A program made the translations under genes and the position numbers. Shown here piece by piece: positions 21,585 to 32,972 of a stretch of 64,000 nucleotides of DNA. The DNA comes from Peltaster fructicola (taxonomy: Eukaryota > Ascomycota > Dothideomycetes): NCBI GenBank assembly GCA_001592805.2, contig CP051141.1, positions 2,418,001 to 2,482,000 of the forward strand, given 5' to 3'. How positions within the stretch are numbered: position 1 is the first letter of the stretch; every line of letters starts with the position of its first letter. Below the pieces are notes generated by a model. That model searched no databases, was not told the origin of the DNA, and saw only the letters and a list, made by a program, of their open reading frames with translations.

Positions 21585-23093
21585 ATGGCTGGCTCAACAC
21601 GCTATCTGCGGTACATCATCCTTGCCTTCATCGGCATTGTCTTCCTCGTCTTCATCTCTTCAGGCTCGAAGAACGTGCCTGACGTAGGCATCAAGAGAGT
21701 TAAAGATCATGCGACGGATCTGATAAACAGCCAGAGTGACTACTGGAACAGGCCGAAGACTGGACATGGCGATGAGCAGGCGTCAAAGCCTCAACATGGA
21801 TCAAACGACGGCGCTCCTGTAGCACCTCCGAAACACGATGATGCCGTTGCAGAAGCGACGAAGGCTGCTGTAGGTGCTGCTTCCGTTGAGCACACCCAGC
21901 ACAGCGCTACAAGCCTGAACACATCGCCTAACCCTTACACACACGACAACCAGCTAGCTGTCAGCACTGCACCAGGAAAGCGCATGAACGCCACGTTTGT
22001 CACCCTCGCTCGTAACAACGACATCTGGGAGATTGCGCGCTCCATCAGACAGGTCGAGGACCGCTTCAACAGAAAGTACAACTATGACTGGGTCTTTCTC
22101 AACGACGCTGAGTTCGATGACCAGTTCAAGAAGGTCACCACCGCCCTGACCTCTGGAACTGCAAGATATGGCAAGATTGGCTCTGAGCACTGGGGCTTCC
22201 CAGACTTCATCGATCAGGACAAAGCGAAGAAGGTCAGAGAGGACATGGCTGCAAGAAAGATCATCTACGGCGACAGCGTCTCATACAGACACATGTGTCG
22301 CTATGAGTCCGGCTTCTTTTTCCGTCACCCCATCATGCTCGAATACGAATGGTACTGGCGTGTCGAGCCATCCATTGAGCTGTACTGTGACATTGACTAT
22401 GATCCGTTCGAGTTCATGATCAAGAACAAGAAGAAGTACTCTTTCGTTATTTCCCTGCTCGAGTACGGCGAGACTATCGAGACTCTGTGGCAGTCTGTGA
22501 AGAAGTTCATCAAGGCACACCCAGAGCACATCGCCAAGGACAACATGATGGATTTCGTCTCCGAGGACGGCGGCGAGACCTACAACAAATGCCATTTCTG
22601 GTCCAACTTTGAGATCGGTAACCTCGACTGGCTTCGTTCACCAGCCTACCTCGACTACTTCAACATCCTGGACCGCGACGGCGGTTTCTTCTACGAGCGC
22701 TGGGGAGATGCTCCGGTGCATTCGATCGCTGCATCTCTGACATTGAATGCAAGCGAGATCCACTTCTTCAACGACATTGCCTACTACCACGTGCCGTTCA
22801 CGCACTGTCCTACGGGAGAAGATCTGCGACTAAAGCTTCGCTGCCACTGCAGTCCACAGGAGAACTTCGACTGGAACGGCTATTCCTGCACCTCACGATA
22901 CTACGAAGTCAACAAGATGCAAAGCCTGCAGGATATGAGCAGGAGCAATGACTGGCCGGGGAAAAGCGGAAATAGCGTTCGACAGGATTTCTTGGCCGGT
23001 CATTGGCATGCTCCTGTTCATAGGCATGGGTCTCGTAGCTGCAGCATTCCTTCTGTTGCAGACAATCTTGCGCGCTACAGCTCGGCATGGTAA
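21585..23093 (+). CDS. KRE2/MNT1-family alpha-1,2-mannosyltransferase (GT15)
   Basis: A single exon of 502 residues with type II membrane topology: a signal anchor at about 8-26 ([20 protein letters not shown]), then a stem rich in A, H and K. The GT15 domain starts at about 140 ([27 protein letters not shown]) and includes [28 protein letters not shown], the [19 protein letters not shown] segment holding the catalytic region, [23 protein letters not shown], and [18 protein letters not shown]. It elongates O- and N-linked mannans in the Golgi. The last about 55 residues after RYYEVNKM are not family-like, and the end resembles frame-drift sequence, so the true C-terminus may differ. Confidence 0.93.
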   Translation: MAGSTRYLRYIILAFIGIVFLVFISSGSKNVPDVGIKRVKDHATDLINSQSDYWNRPKTGHGDEQASKPQHGSNDGAPVAPPKHDDAVAEATKAAVGAASVEHTQHSATSLNTSPNPYTHDNQLAVSTAPGKRMNATFVTLARNNDIWEIARSIRQVEDRFNRKYNYDWVFLNDAEFDDQFKKVTTALTSGTARYGKIGSEHWGFPDFIDQDKAKKVREDMAARKIIYGDSVSYRHMCRYESGFFFRHPIMLEYEWYWRVEPSIELYCDIDYDPFEFMIKNKKKYSFVISLLEYGETIETLWQSVKKFIKAHPEHIAKDNMMDFVSEDGGETYNKCHFWSNFEIGNLDWLRSPAYLDYFNILDRDGGFFYERWGDAPVHSIAASLTLNASEIHFFNDIAYYHVPFTHCPTGEDLRLKLRCHCSPQENFDWNGYSCTSRYYEVNKMQSLQDMSRSNDWPGKSGNSVRQDFLAGHWHAPVHRHGSRSCSIPSVADNLARYSSAW

Positions 23094-23250
23094 ATTGCAC
23101 CCATGAGATATCGCCTTGTGCATCGGCTGGCGTTATTGCTGGAGTTTTGGTGCGGATGGATGATTTAAGAGAAGAGATGCGGAAAGCAGTTGTACTACAT
23201 ACAAATATGATACAGTCGGCATCCATGCGTCTATTTGCACTTTCTATACT

Positions 23251-24974
23251 CTATTTCTTCCGTGTCCTGTCATATGCTCCAGGATCTACAGTGTCGTGAC
23301 GAATGCCCAGCATTGGATCGATTTCCTGCTCAGCATCATCACTGGACCGCCTTTCCTTAGCATCCTCTGCTTCCAAAGCAGCTCTCGCTCGTGCTCCGCC
23401 TCGTTTCCGAAGCTCTCCAGTGACGCCACGTAATGATACAGGTACCTCTTGACCCATCTTGAGGTACCACAGCTTGAGATTACGAGCTTTGTCCTTGAGC
23501 TGTACCTGATTCCTGTCTTTCAACACTTCGCTTATAGAACCCCCTCGTCCGTAGAGTGCAAGGATCTGTGACCAGTGAGGTCCGCCGACACGCTCGAGAC
23601 CTGCTATAAGCGCCTCTTCTTCCGATTTGACCCAAGCTTGTCGGATGGTCTGACCCGTAGCGGTAGACTTCTTCTCTACCCGATGCGCACCACCGTTGCT
23701 TACTGAGCGTCTCACGTCGTGGCTACTGTCAGCTGTACCACGATCGTAGCTCCACAGGTCCACTCCAGCTCTTCTTCGATTCATCACACTGTGCATTGCA
23801 GATTGTCGATGTGATGAGCTCAAGATGTGTTCGAGGTTCTTGTTTATGCATGCAGAGAATTCGCGGATGAAATCGCTCCAGAGATACTTATTGGGCAGAT
23901 CGTTCTTGCTCTCTGGCGTGTACGACTCTGCGAGGAGGTATTGACGCCGTGCTCTGCATCGATCGATGAAATCTTGCTCTGATGGTGACAAGCTCGGGGC
24001 ATCTGGATGTCGTTGCAGAACTTCAGATTCAAGATCTGACGGAAACAGCTCATCGAAAAGTGTTTCTGGCATTGCGCTGTTGTTCATGACGTTCCAGATG
24101 TATGTTTGCGTCTTCAATTCGAGGTATATGGCACCCTGCCATTTCAGCAATCGATGTCCGAGAGGTACGAAAACGTCGAGGAACGCGCGATCTAGTTGGA
24201 AGAACGTTAGACCGGATGGCGTGAGCACCGACGTGATGAAGACAGCGGTGTTGGCTTTCCTGATGATGTCTTGTTGTGCTGGTGAGAATGTCTGAGCAAT
24301 GTTCGCATCGATGAATTCAGTACTGGGAGCAATAGTTTTTCGTACTTGGTTGAACAGGCTCATTGTGTTGAGGTACTGCTGACTTGCTGCTGAATTGCCG
24401 TGCAAGAGCTCTTGATACTCTGTCGGATTGTGACGGGCTACCAGTCTGGATGATTTGTGTTGCCTGAGACGGTTAGTGACAGGCTTTGATTGTATTCTCG
24501 ACCGCTTACGAGGTGATCGAGGCTGGCCAAGGCTTGTAAACTCGACGTATAACCACTGCTGTCGCCAAACTGGACAGACGAAGGCGCCTGCGTGGCGAGC
24601 ATTGCTGCAGAGACACTGTTGTTATCGAGGGCGTAACCTCCGGTCATGGATACATCGTACAGCATCTTTGAGCCGCCATGTGGATTGAGATATTGCACAC
24701 CGTCTTGGTAAGGCGGCGAGTGTTGTTGTTGTTGTTGTTGTTGCAGAGCAGGTGAGTCCGAGTAAGTCGTCGAGCTTGCGCCGTAGACCTCTTGGGAGAT
24801 TGCAGGCGGCCAGGGCGAGGCATATGTCTCGGCGGGATTCTGGCCGTAGTAGTATGCAGAAGCACCGTAGGATGTGTCGTTCTCAAATGTCTGGAAGTCA
24901 GCTTGTTGTGATTGGAATGGCTGAGGATCCCATGCTGATTGTGGAGGTGGTACAAGCCCTGAGCTCTCATTCAT
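23251..24974 (-). CDS. TBF1: TBF1-like telobox Myb protein (frame broken as read)
   Basis: Exon 1 is 24974-24510 and exon 2 is 24463-23251. A Q-rich N-terminus (polyQ at 24720-24742) is followed by a TRFH-like helical region (DIIRKANTAVFITSVL, FFQLDRAFLDVFVPLGHRLLKWQGAIYLELKTQ) and a single C-terminal telobox Myb domain (IRQAWVKSEEEALIAGLERVGGPHWSQIL, then LKDRNQVQLKDKARNLKLWYLK). Tbf1 binds TTAGGG repeats at subtelomeres and at ribosomal or snoRNA promoters in fungi. The intron GTAAGC..TCTCAG gives LASLDHL|ATQII, which looks right, but a one-base skip or two-base gain near 24440-24450 is needed to reach the frame of the TRFH region. A non-canonical GAG acceptor farther on is the alternative. 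About 560 residues. Confidence 0.85.
24720..24742. repeat. (TTG)n repeat coding polyQ in TBF1-like
   Basis: Seven to eight TTG units read as CAA on the coding strand and give an 8-residue glutamine run in the disordered N-terminus. Confidence 0.85.
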
Positions 24975-27078
24975 CCGAGAAGGCGACGATGATGTGACGT
25001 TGAAGAAGTTCGGTGCGTGAGGTGTTGTTGTTGACGACCACTCTAGCTCCGGATTGCTGTTGTCTTCTGCGAAACGATGACCTAGAAGACGACGTCGTTT
25101 GCTGCCACGTCTCGTTAGGTCACTCGCTTCGTCGCAGCCGTAGAGTTGCGGATCTGCAGGTCGAGTTAGTGGGTCATTTTATGTTTCCCGAGCTGGTGCT
25201 TTTCTTGTGACACCACAAGGTGCATGTATCTAGTATATGACGCATCGTGGCACACCTCGACGAAGGGCTCGTCTTCTTTCTTGCTTGCTTACTTACCTTC
25301 GTTATGCATGGTGATGCTTCTGCAGGCCCGGGCCCGACGGTCTACCGTTGCGCGTCGAACCCTACAACAGATCGGCGGGCGAGGGCAGGGCGAGCCGCAT
25401 GGAGCGAAGACGATATTGAGAAAGGGTTTGGTACGTTTTGTCGAGGACCCGTTGATATGAGAGTGCACGTTACTGACTGCCCTGGAGAGCTGAGAGGAGA
25501 GTAAGATTCGAAAAGCGGGTGCAAGAGAAGCTTCGACTAGAATACTTCACATCGCGAGCGAAGACGAGAGATGTGTCAGCAGCCTCTGAGCATCAGTAGT
25601 GTAGGCAGTGTGGAAGAAGTATCATCGCAACAGGCTAGCTGCCTGCGTTATCGAGGTGAGAGATGGCTTTCGGAATTCATACGTCGAGAGAAATCCGCCC
25701 GCTCCTGTCCTAGTTGACCATTGTTTTTCTGATCAAGTCGACGAGACAGCTTCGAGGAGCGCGAAGCCATAGTGGTCCCGTGGCTTCCTAACGGCTCGCG
25801 TTCGCGGAAGACCATCAGCTGAGGCCGAACAACGGCAGCAGCAATCAACATCGCTCGTATCTCATCGCAGGAGCTATTTCTGTCCTTAGACTCTTTCATA
25901 TTATGCCACCTCGACCTGTCAGAGTGAGTCTATGACCATCAACTCCTTGGCTGCTAAAATGCTAGCTCAAGCGATGAAGGAATGGCCGCATCTGGTTGTG
26001 GCTGTCAGACGGCGATGGCCGAGCACAACCGACACTACACTCTGTCCTCTGTAGCCACTGGGATCAGGGTCCTCCTAGCCCAATCTCCGAGCCACGAGGA
26101 GTTCACACGATGGAGCAGATCGAGCTGTCGTGCACAAGCGCATTCGTACGCTCCATGCAGCCTTACCGCAAGCAAGGTCGAGTCAAACATACACCATCGT
26201 TGTGGTGGCTTGCTAGACTTCCCTTCGGCGTGTCAATGCAGGGGACATGCAAGCCGACACGTGGCCCACCGGCACTTTTGCAGCTTCTAACCACGAGCGA
26301 AGCTCTATTGTGTACGCTTGGTGGCAGAAAGGAGATGACTACCTGTCCTGACCAAGATGACGATGACGATGACATGCACACTGCATCTTGCGAGACCAAT
26401 GGCACTATAATTAGCTTTTATCTATATCACTGGGCTCGCATCGTGCGGTGGGACAGAGTCTGTGCACGTGCTGTATATCTTGTGAGTTGTCTGACCTAAG
26501 GTATGCTCCGTTATTCAGGAGCCTGCTGATACGAGTATGCCCAAGCTAACGACCGATGCTCCTTTGGATGTGGCATACAAGTTCGACGTCCTGTGCGGCT
26601 CTGCTCAACTCATGTGCAGGATCGAAAGTGTAGTCATCCCTAGTACAGCGATAGGAATCTGGGCGATATCCTTGTCTAACTCATGAGGAACAGCTTCGGC
26701 CGATGGACGACTAGCCACTCCTTCTAACGCGGCGGGCGCTGCGTTCTCACAATTCCGAGGCTGAGAAGGTCGTCCAGCTCGTTCTACGGTGCCTGCAACT
26801 TGTTCACTCGGGTGGCAGAACAGTTCCCTTGACAATGCATGTGTCAGACAGCAGTGTCATATGCACACGTGCAGACTGTGGAGTGTGCATCCTTCCCACC
26901 GTTCTTACAGACTTGTGCAATCAGGGATGTATGCGCAGCAAGTTGAGGTGAAAGCTGATGGCGGCCGGTATAGATCTTACCCAAGTTAGCAATGCTGCTG
27001 GTCGACGTTTGAATCCTGACCATGCTCGAGAAATGATGGTATCAGGCCTCAGCTTGGTCGTGCTCAACAATGATGGCT
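24975..27078. other. 2.1-kb gap upstream of TBF1-like
   Basis: The first part should be the TBF1-like promoter and leader. On the plus strand, 25902 (ATGCCACCTCGACCTGTCAGA) followed by GTGAGT and a possible acceptor at 25969 looks like a gene start, but no reading of the following 500 bp gives a recognisable protein. Open frames at 25982-26290 and 25996-26499 overlap out of phase. A GACGATGACGATGAC run lies near 26359. I annotate no gene. Confidence 0.35.
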
Positions 27079-27694
27079 TTATCGAGACAAAACTGGCCCA
27101 GGACTGGTTGTAGCATAAGGTTGCCATGTCTTAGTGCCCTTCAGCAGCTCGAGTGCTTGTTCTCGCATAGCAGCTGCATGGTCCTCGTCCACCACCAAGT
27201 CTTTCTGAGGGCCTCGTCTTTTGTCCTCCTTGTCCTGCTCTGCCTTCATGGCCTTGCTGTACTTCTCTTGCCAAGGATCCAGATCTTTAGGCGGCTCCGG
27301 CCATTCGAAAGGTGATTCTAGCTCGACTGTCATTCTCTTGATGCTCTGCGGTCTATAGTATCGCCTTGTTGGCACTGCGTAGTCTTCTTTAAGATATGAT
27401 GGCTGGCTTCGTGAGACTCGCTGAAGTTTGATGTATGATCGCACACTCAGAATGCGTACGTCGTAGGCGTGAAACAAGTAATCACGCAGATCAAGCTTGC
27501 TGAACCATAACGGCACCGTGAAGGTCGCGTGTCTCGGTCCAAGATGGCTCCGGCGATGAAGTGTGATCGAGAAGTCGGGCCTGGTATTGATCTCAGCAAC
27601 GAATCCACACTCACGCTTGACCAACTCACAAGTATACCTGCTTCTGACCAACTCTGAACGGCGCTTGCGAGAGTACAGCGGCGATGCTGGACAT
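27079..27694 (-). CDS. MRP20: mitochondrial ribosomal protein uL23m
   Basis: Exons 27694-27630 and 27580-27079 encode 188 residues. Exon 1 gives MSSIAAVLSQAPFRVGQKQVYL; the intron GTGAGT..ACCAG joins it to PDFSITLHRR. The uL23 core is ATFTVPLWFSKLDLRDYLFHAYDVRILSVRS, and the fungal mitochondrial extension has TRRYYRPQSIKRMTVELESPF and WPEPPKDLDPWQ. uL23m sits at the exit of the mitoribosomal tunnel. The family assignment rests on the LDLRDYL..Y.V.VLSVRS and WPEPPKDL motifs. The name follows the yeast uL23m. Confidence 0.9.
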
Positions 27695-30600
27695 CTTCGC
27701 GATCAACGGTGGGTGTAAACGGTGCCAGATTTTGCCAAATACTGTAGGTCAATGAGCTCGAAGCCGTGGCTCCTCCGCGCACATGAACTTATTCGGTTAG
27801 CGCTTCAGCCACAGACAGAAGGAGTCCTAGCTCAACACGCAAATATCGACCTCTTTTCGCTTTGTGTTCATTGCTTCCTACGCTGATTTACGGCCACTTC
27901 GATGATACACCTGGCCATAGCAACATAATGGCGGCTGCACGAGTTGGCGCTGTACGTCCGCTACGTACAGCGTAGCTGCACACGATGTGAGTCCAGTCCT
28001 GCATGCACCTCACTTGATGAACCTCAACACATCATTCCGGTGACAATAATGATCCAAGGAATCAACATGCACTACCATCTGACATACACACTACTGCCCT
28101 ACTCCGGATCCCAACGTCACGAGCTTCAACAGTGCTGACCTGGAACAGGTTACTGATCCTACTTGGAGAGCCGATCAAGAGCTTACACCTTGACCACTGA
28201 CCTTATAGCCTGGGACATCAGCTTTGCAAGCGCTATGGTGAGTTGCAATCTCTTCTATACAGCCCGTCTCAGTCTTGTGATGATTGGATCATTTTTCAGT
28301 TCTGCTTCAGAACTATACTGTTGATAACAACACCATCTTACCAAATCTTTCTGATCGACTGAACCTTCAAGATGCTGCAGCTATGATGTCTGGGACCAAG
28401 CTAACGGCTACTGCAGGTTTTATAGTACGCTGAGATGTCTGCTACTTTGATCTCTGGCGAAAGCGCGACAGACTACGTCAACCAAGGACTACAGGTGAGT
28501 TAAGATGTTACGACATCGCCCCTTTCAAGGATGACACCTAGTCTATCCATTCAACGAAATCTTTCGATAGCCAAATCTGCCGAGCTACCCTCCCTGTACC
28601 GTACCAACAATATATTGCATGTTGCCTGGAATGATCGGTTGTGGAGTTGTGTCGATGATGCGTAATGGTCGCTTCAGTGCATCGACATCGAGCTGCTCGT
28701 TTTGGGCAGCTCGACAAGATGCCGGTGGATGGGCATGCGTAAACCGGCTTGTCTGAGCAATATCAAACACATCGCCTGCTCCGTCTGCTCTGCGCACAAC
28801 CTACTGACTCGATCATAGGTATGGTGACGATCCGACCTCCATATACTGCATACGTGGCATCCTCCAATCAGTGACCATTAGATGTTCTTCCGATATATCT
28901 GGCGTATGTATCACACCATAATACACTCTACTATGCAATTTCTCATTCAATAATTCATGCAAACACCAACAACTCAATGGTAGCAGCAGTCATTCGGAGT
29001 ATGACTAGCGAACGACGTGCTATCAGCCACAATGCGAGGAACAGCATTTCAGACCGATCAAATGTCCTTACGCATGCCAAAGATGACTTAGCAGTGGCAT
29101 TGCAGCTCGAGATACTCCCATCATCTTGCAATTGCATGACTCGGGACGACTTGACATGAAATCGCATTGGGAAGTTTTAAGCGCACTGTCACTTGGCAAG
29201 GCTTCATCAAACCAACTAACTCCACACAACACACCGAATAGTTGTCTACTCATCTGTGCATAACGCATCTGCGGTCGTATGTGGCCTCACTTCATCTTGC
29301 GACAGTCCATAACGCAGTTAGCAATCATGATCACAGATTTTGACGACCGATGCTGGAGGCAGCTATCGGACTATTCAGCCTTCGGCTCCTCCTTTGCCCG
29401 TATCAGACCCCTTACCACGTTCAATTTGCCGCCGGACCCAGGAGTCGACCGGGAGAGGACACTCACTAGACATGCAGTAAACGGCGGTCTTGCCTTAGAG
29501 GCCTGGTTACCATCCTGCTGCCAGCTCAGCCGCGGTTTTGTGCGGCCACGGCAGAGCGTGGAGCCAGCATACCGCCATGGACTAATCGCATCTCGAAGCT
29601 TGCAATCAATCCGGTAGATTGACTTCTCGAGAAGCTCTGATCGTCGCGAGACTAAGGAAGTCTGCGATACCTGATCGATCTGGAAGAGAGTTCAGCATTG
29701 CGATTCAAATGCATAACTACAACATCGAATGATATGCCTCTCATATGACGACCATTTGTGGTCATTGGCGATATCTGCACGACCTGAAGATCACTGTCTA
29801 TACGCCTTTCCCGAGCCGGCACTGCAATGTTCAGCCACGAACAGGCTCATAATGGGCATATATGCAGGTCGACCTTTGGTAGCCAAACTGAGTACCATGG
29901 GTTACCCGGCTTCGGTACTGCTCAGTCACCGTTTCCAATTACAAGGATCGCCCTGCAGCAGCAAGATTTTTCCATAAGTCCTGCTCAGCCACGATGGTAT
30001 GGCTGATATATGCGAAGAGTCTGCACGCGTCGACCCATGTCATTTTCGAAGAAATGCTTCGACTCCGCTTCTGATTGGCTGTCTGCCGTTGAACGCAACG
30101 GCTCTTGCAACTGGGATGTGATTCAAAATGTCACCACAACGCCACATTACACTTTAGGGAAACGTCCTTCCTCTACGACCACTGATCTGCATACAGTAGC
30201 TTCTCGCAGACGTCCCGAGTGTCCAATCGGACAGGCTCTGGCCAACGGTAGGGATACTCTACACTGCTATCCACAAAGAGCACGGGTCCGAACCGTCGTA
30301 CCATATGCAACCTCGATATGTGGCTACAGGCTCAGTGCAGCCATGAGATGCAGCTCATATCTGGCTCCCAATCTCGCGCAGGACGCAGACAACGCATCGA
30401 AGATCTGCTCCAAAACCGGCCCCGAGCCTCAATCGATCATTGCACAGTCTGTCGGACGTAGACCAGTCACGCCTTGCTAGCCTTATGGTTCCTCTCGCAC
30501 TTGTAGTCTATTCAGAGACAAAACTTTCAAAGGTAATGAGTCCGAGTGACATCTCCTTCTGCCATTGTCTGTTAGTCTATCCCTTGTCGTGCTTACCAGC

Positions 30601-31081
30601 CTCAGAGCATGCAAGACCGCTACACTTCTTTGCAGTGTTTCTGCCTTACCCCAGCATCTACAAATCTCGGCGATTGTGCAGCTCAATCGACACTCGATTC
30701 AGATCATCGCTGCTTTCCTGTACACCTGCAGCTGAGGAGGAATTGAGTTTCATTCTAGTGGCGGACACCGGACATCACATCGCAGGCTGCGGCAAGACCA
30801 CTTGAGGATTATTAACGACAGCTCTTGTGACGACTACGCAGGCGTTCTGGATTACATGTGTCTAACGCTTACACCTTCGGCTCACCGCTGAGGTAAGATA
30901 CCGTTTGGATACATCAGAAACACCATATGGCTTTGCGATGTTGGCAACAGTGCCAGTCAGCTCGACGCTCGTATTCCTATCAGACAAGCACCTTCGATTG
31001 AGAACTTTGGGTTGCTATCGGGTCTCCTCCGCGCAGACTTATTCGACTTGTGCCGCCAGACGACCGTATCCATCTCCGCCG
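27695..31081. other. 3.4-kb gene-poor region
   Basis: No confident gene. Open frames are short and overlap without order; the longest (30010-30480, 156 codons) has no domain. Two places carry intron-like signals on the plus strand: 28232-28272 and 28435-28756. The second could encode an 81-residue protein (exons 28435-28494 and 28571-28756; MSATLISGESATDYVNQGLQ|PNLPSYP..), of unknown family. The right end is the promoter of the Zn2Cys6 gene. Base composition is like the flanks, so I see no strong sign of repeat-induced mutation. Confidence 0.4.
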
Positions 31082-32742
31082 ATGTCAAGGCCTTCCTCAC
31101 CAGTCCAACAACTCACAGAGAGCCCAGCAACGACTACTGCACCCTCGGAGGCTGCCACGACCGCACACGACGCTCAGAGGGAGATCATCGAGAGGTTTGG
31201 TACGTCAGAATCCATACCGCCACAACAGACCTCCGTTTCAGCGACTTCTGTACACCCTCCCAACATCACGGGACAGACAGTTGTGAGCACACCATCGCAA
31301 TCACGACCAACGTTGGCTCTATTGACGCAGCAAGTGCCTTTGACGGGAACAGTGGGCTTTGCAACATTACCCGTCGAGGCTTCCTCATCTGCTCGACCAG
31401 TGCGGAGAGCAAAAGCGCATGTTGCATCAGCCTGCATAAATTGCAAGCGAGCACACCTTAGCTGCGATATCCAACGACCATGCAGACGTTGCGTTGACGC
31501 AGGCAAGGAGGTAGGTTGGGGCATAACAAGTGCCTACTAGCATCTTGCTGACATTTGAAGGACACGTGCCATGATGTTCAGCACAAGAAGAGAGGTCGAC
31601 CACGACTTCGAGAAGATAGCGAAGCAGGACCATCGTCAGCGCCACAACCGCGCGGTGCTAGTGTCCTGCAGCAGACGCCAACACGCCCAATTGCGAGCAC
31701 GAGACCACGCCGAGCATACTCGTATCGCTCACATCAATCTCACGGGAGCGAAGGCTCGTCCTATGGACTCGTCACACCGCATAGTGCGACTACTCAAAGC
31801 TACTTACCAATGACACATCCTGGACCAAGCAATGTCGAGTCTATGTTCGAAGTCCCAATGGCGCTGCTAGACCTAGATCTGGTGATTCTTCGGGCCAATC
31901 GCGCGTTCCACCAAGCAGTCGCAGCGCTCGGAGACCTCATGTATACAAGATTGACGGATGTCGTCACTCCGGTAGATGGCACCACCTTGGTCGACATGCG
32001 CAATCGCTTACGAGGCGAGCGAGAGCAACGAGAGCCTTCGTTTCTGCCGCCTATCATGCAGACTGGACAAGACTTGCTTGCTAATGTTCGCGATGCGGAT
32101 ATTGACCGTCTTGCCCACGGGTATGCCGATGCCACGCATACATGGGTAGCATCATCAGATAGTACTGGACAGCACCCCTTGACAGCACGTGTCAGACTAG
32201 CCCGGGCGACAACATATTTCGTGGTTGTCACACTGTTGCCTTCTCGAACGATGCCGCAGTATCACCAATCCGTGCAAAGTCCATCTATCTCCAGCTCCGT
32301 GGCATTGCAACGACAAATGGAAGTCTACGCAGGTCAGCCACGGTATACTTTCCCCTCGGGAGAATCAGCACAACCTCATCGTTATGACTTGAGAGCATTC
32401 GTCCCACCACCAGCAACAGCGTATGTCCGTACTGGACCCACGATGCAACCATATCAGTCCTCAATGATACCTTTCCAACACGACCTCACCGGACAGGGGA
32501 GCGCTTTTGCTCCCAGCTTTACGCCAGTGCAGTATCATCCACATCCACCTCCACCTCAGTACGTTGATCAAACATTGCCTTCACAACCTTTGAACATAAC
32601 GGCAGCAAGTGATGGGACCAGCACATCAGCCGGAGAGGGTGCCATCGTCCTTGGATCGTCGGCCGAAGAGCATGGCGAGGGATCGCAGCCCCGGGGATCG
32701 AAGAGGCGGCGACGGATGGGTATAGATGAAGTTCTTCAATAA
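31082..32742 (+). CDS. Zn2Cys6 transcription factor with PAS-like region
   Basis: Exons 31082-31510 and 31561-32742 encode 536 residues. The DNA-binding cluster is CINCKRAHLSCDIQRPCRRC, closing at DTC after the intron (GKE|DTCHDVQHKKRGRPRLRE); the KKRGRPR stretch resembles an AT-hook. A PAS-like segment follows (MFEVPMALLDLDLVILRANRAFHQAV). The rest is P/S/Q-rich, ending in a basic GSKRRRRMGIDEVL. The intron splits the zinc cluster between its fifth and sixth cysteines. Target genes are unknown. The frame is open upstream to a possible ATG at 30938, so the start may lie 48 codons earlier. Confidence 0.87.
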
Positions 32743-32972
32743 CGAGGTGTAACGGAGATTTTCTTGCGGCAACGGACGCCGACGGCACTGCTCTTCTCAT
32801 ACGTACAGTGTACAGAAATGTAGAAGATCGCGGTGCTGTGTGGGCTTGTAGCAGCACTCACCAGGATTACGTTAATGATATAATGTACGTTATTGTACTT
32901 ATCAATGGCGGCCATCTTGCGCCTTTTGAGTTGTTGCTTCGACCGCATCGCAGAGTATCATATCATCAAACT

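Noticed and set aside
21585-23093. Frame break near the 3' end of the KTR gene
   Set aside because: The last 55 residues look unlike the family, but the conserved domain is already complete and C-termini vary widely, so a break is not required.
30010-30480. 156-codon ORF in the gene-poor region
   Set aside because: Composition is not protein-like, there is no domain or splice pattern, and stops in flanking frames are regularly placed as in random DNA.
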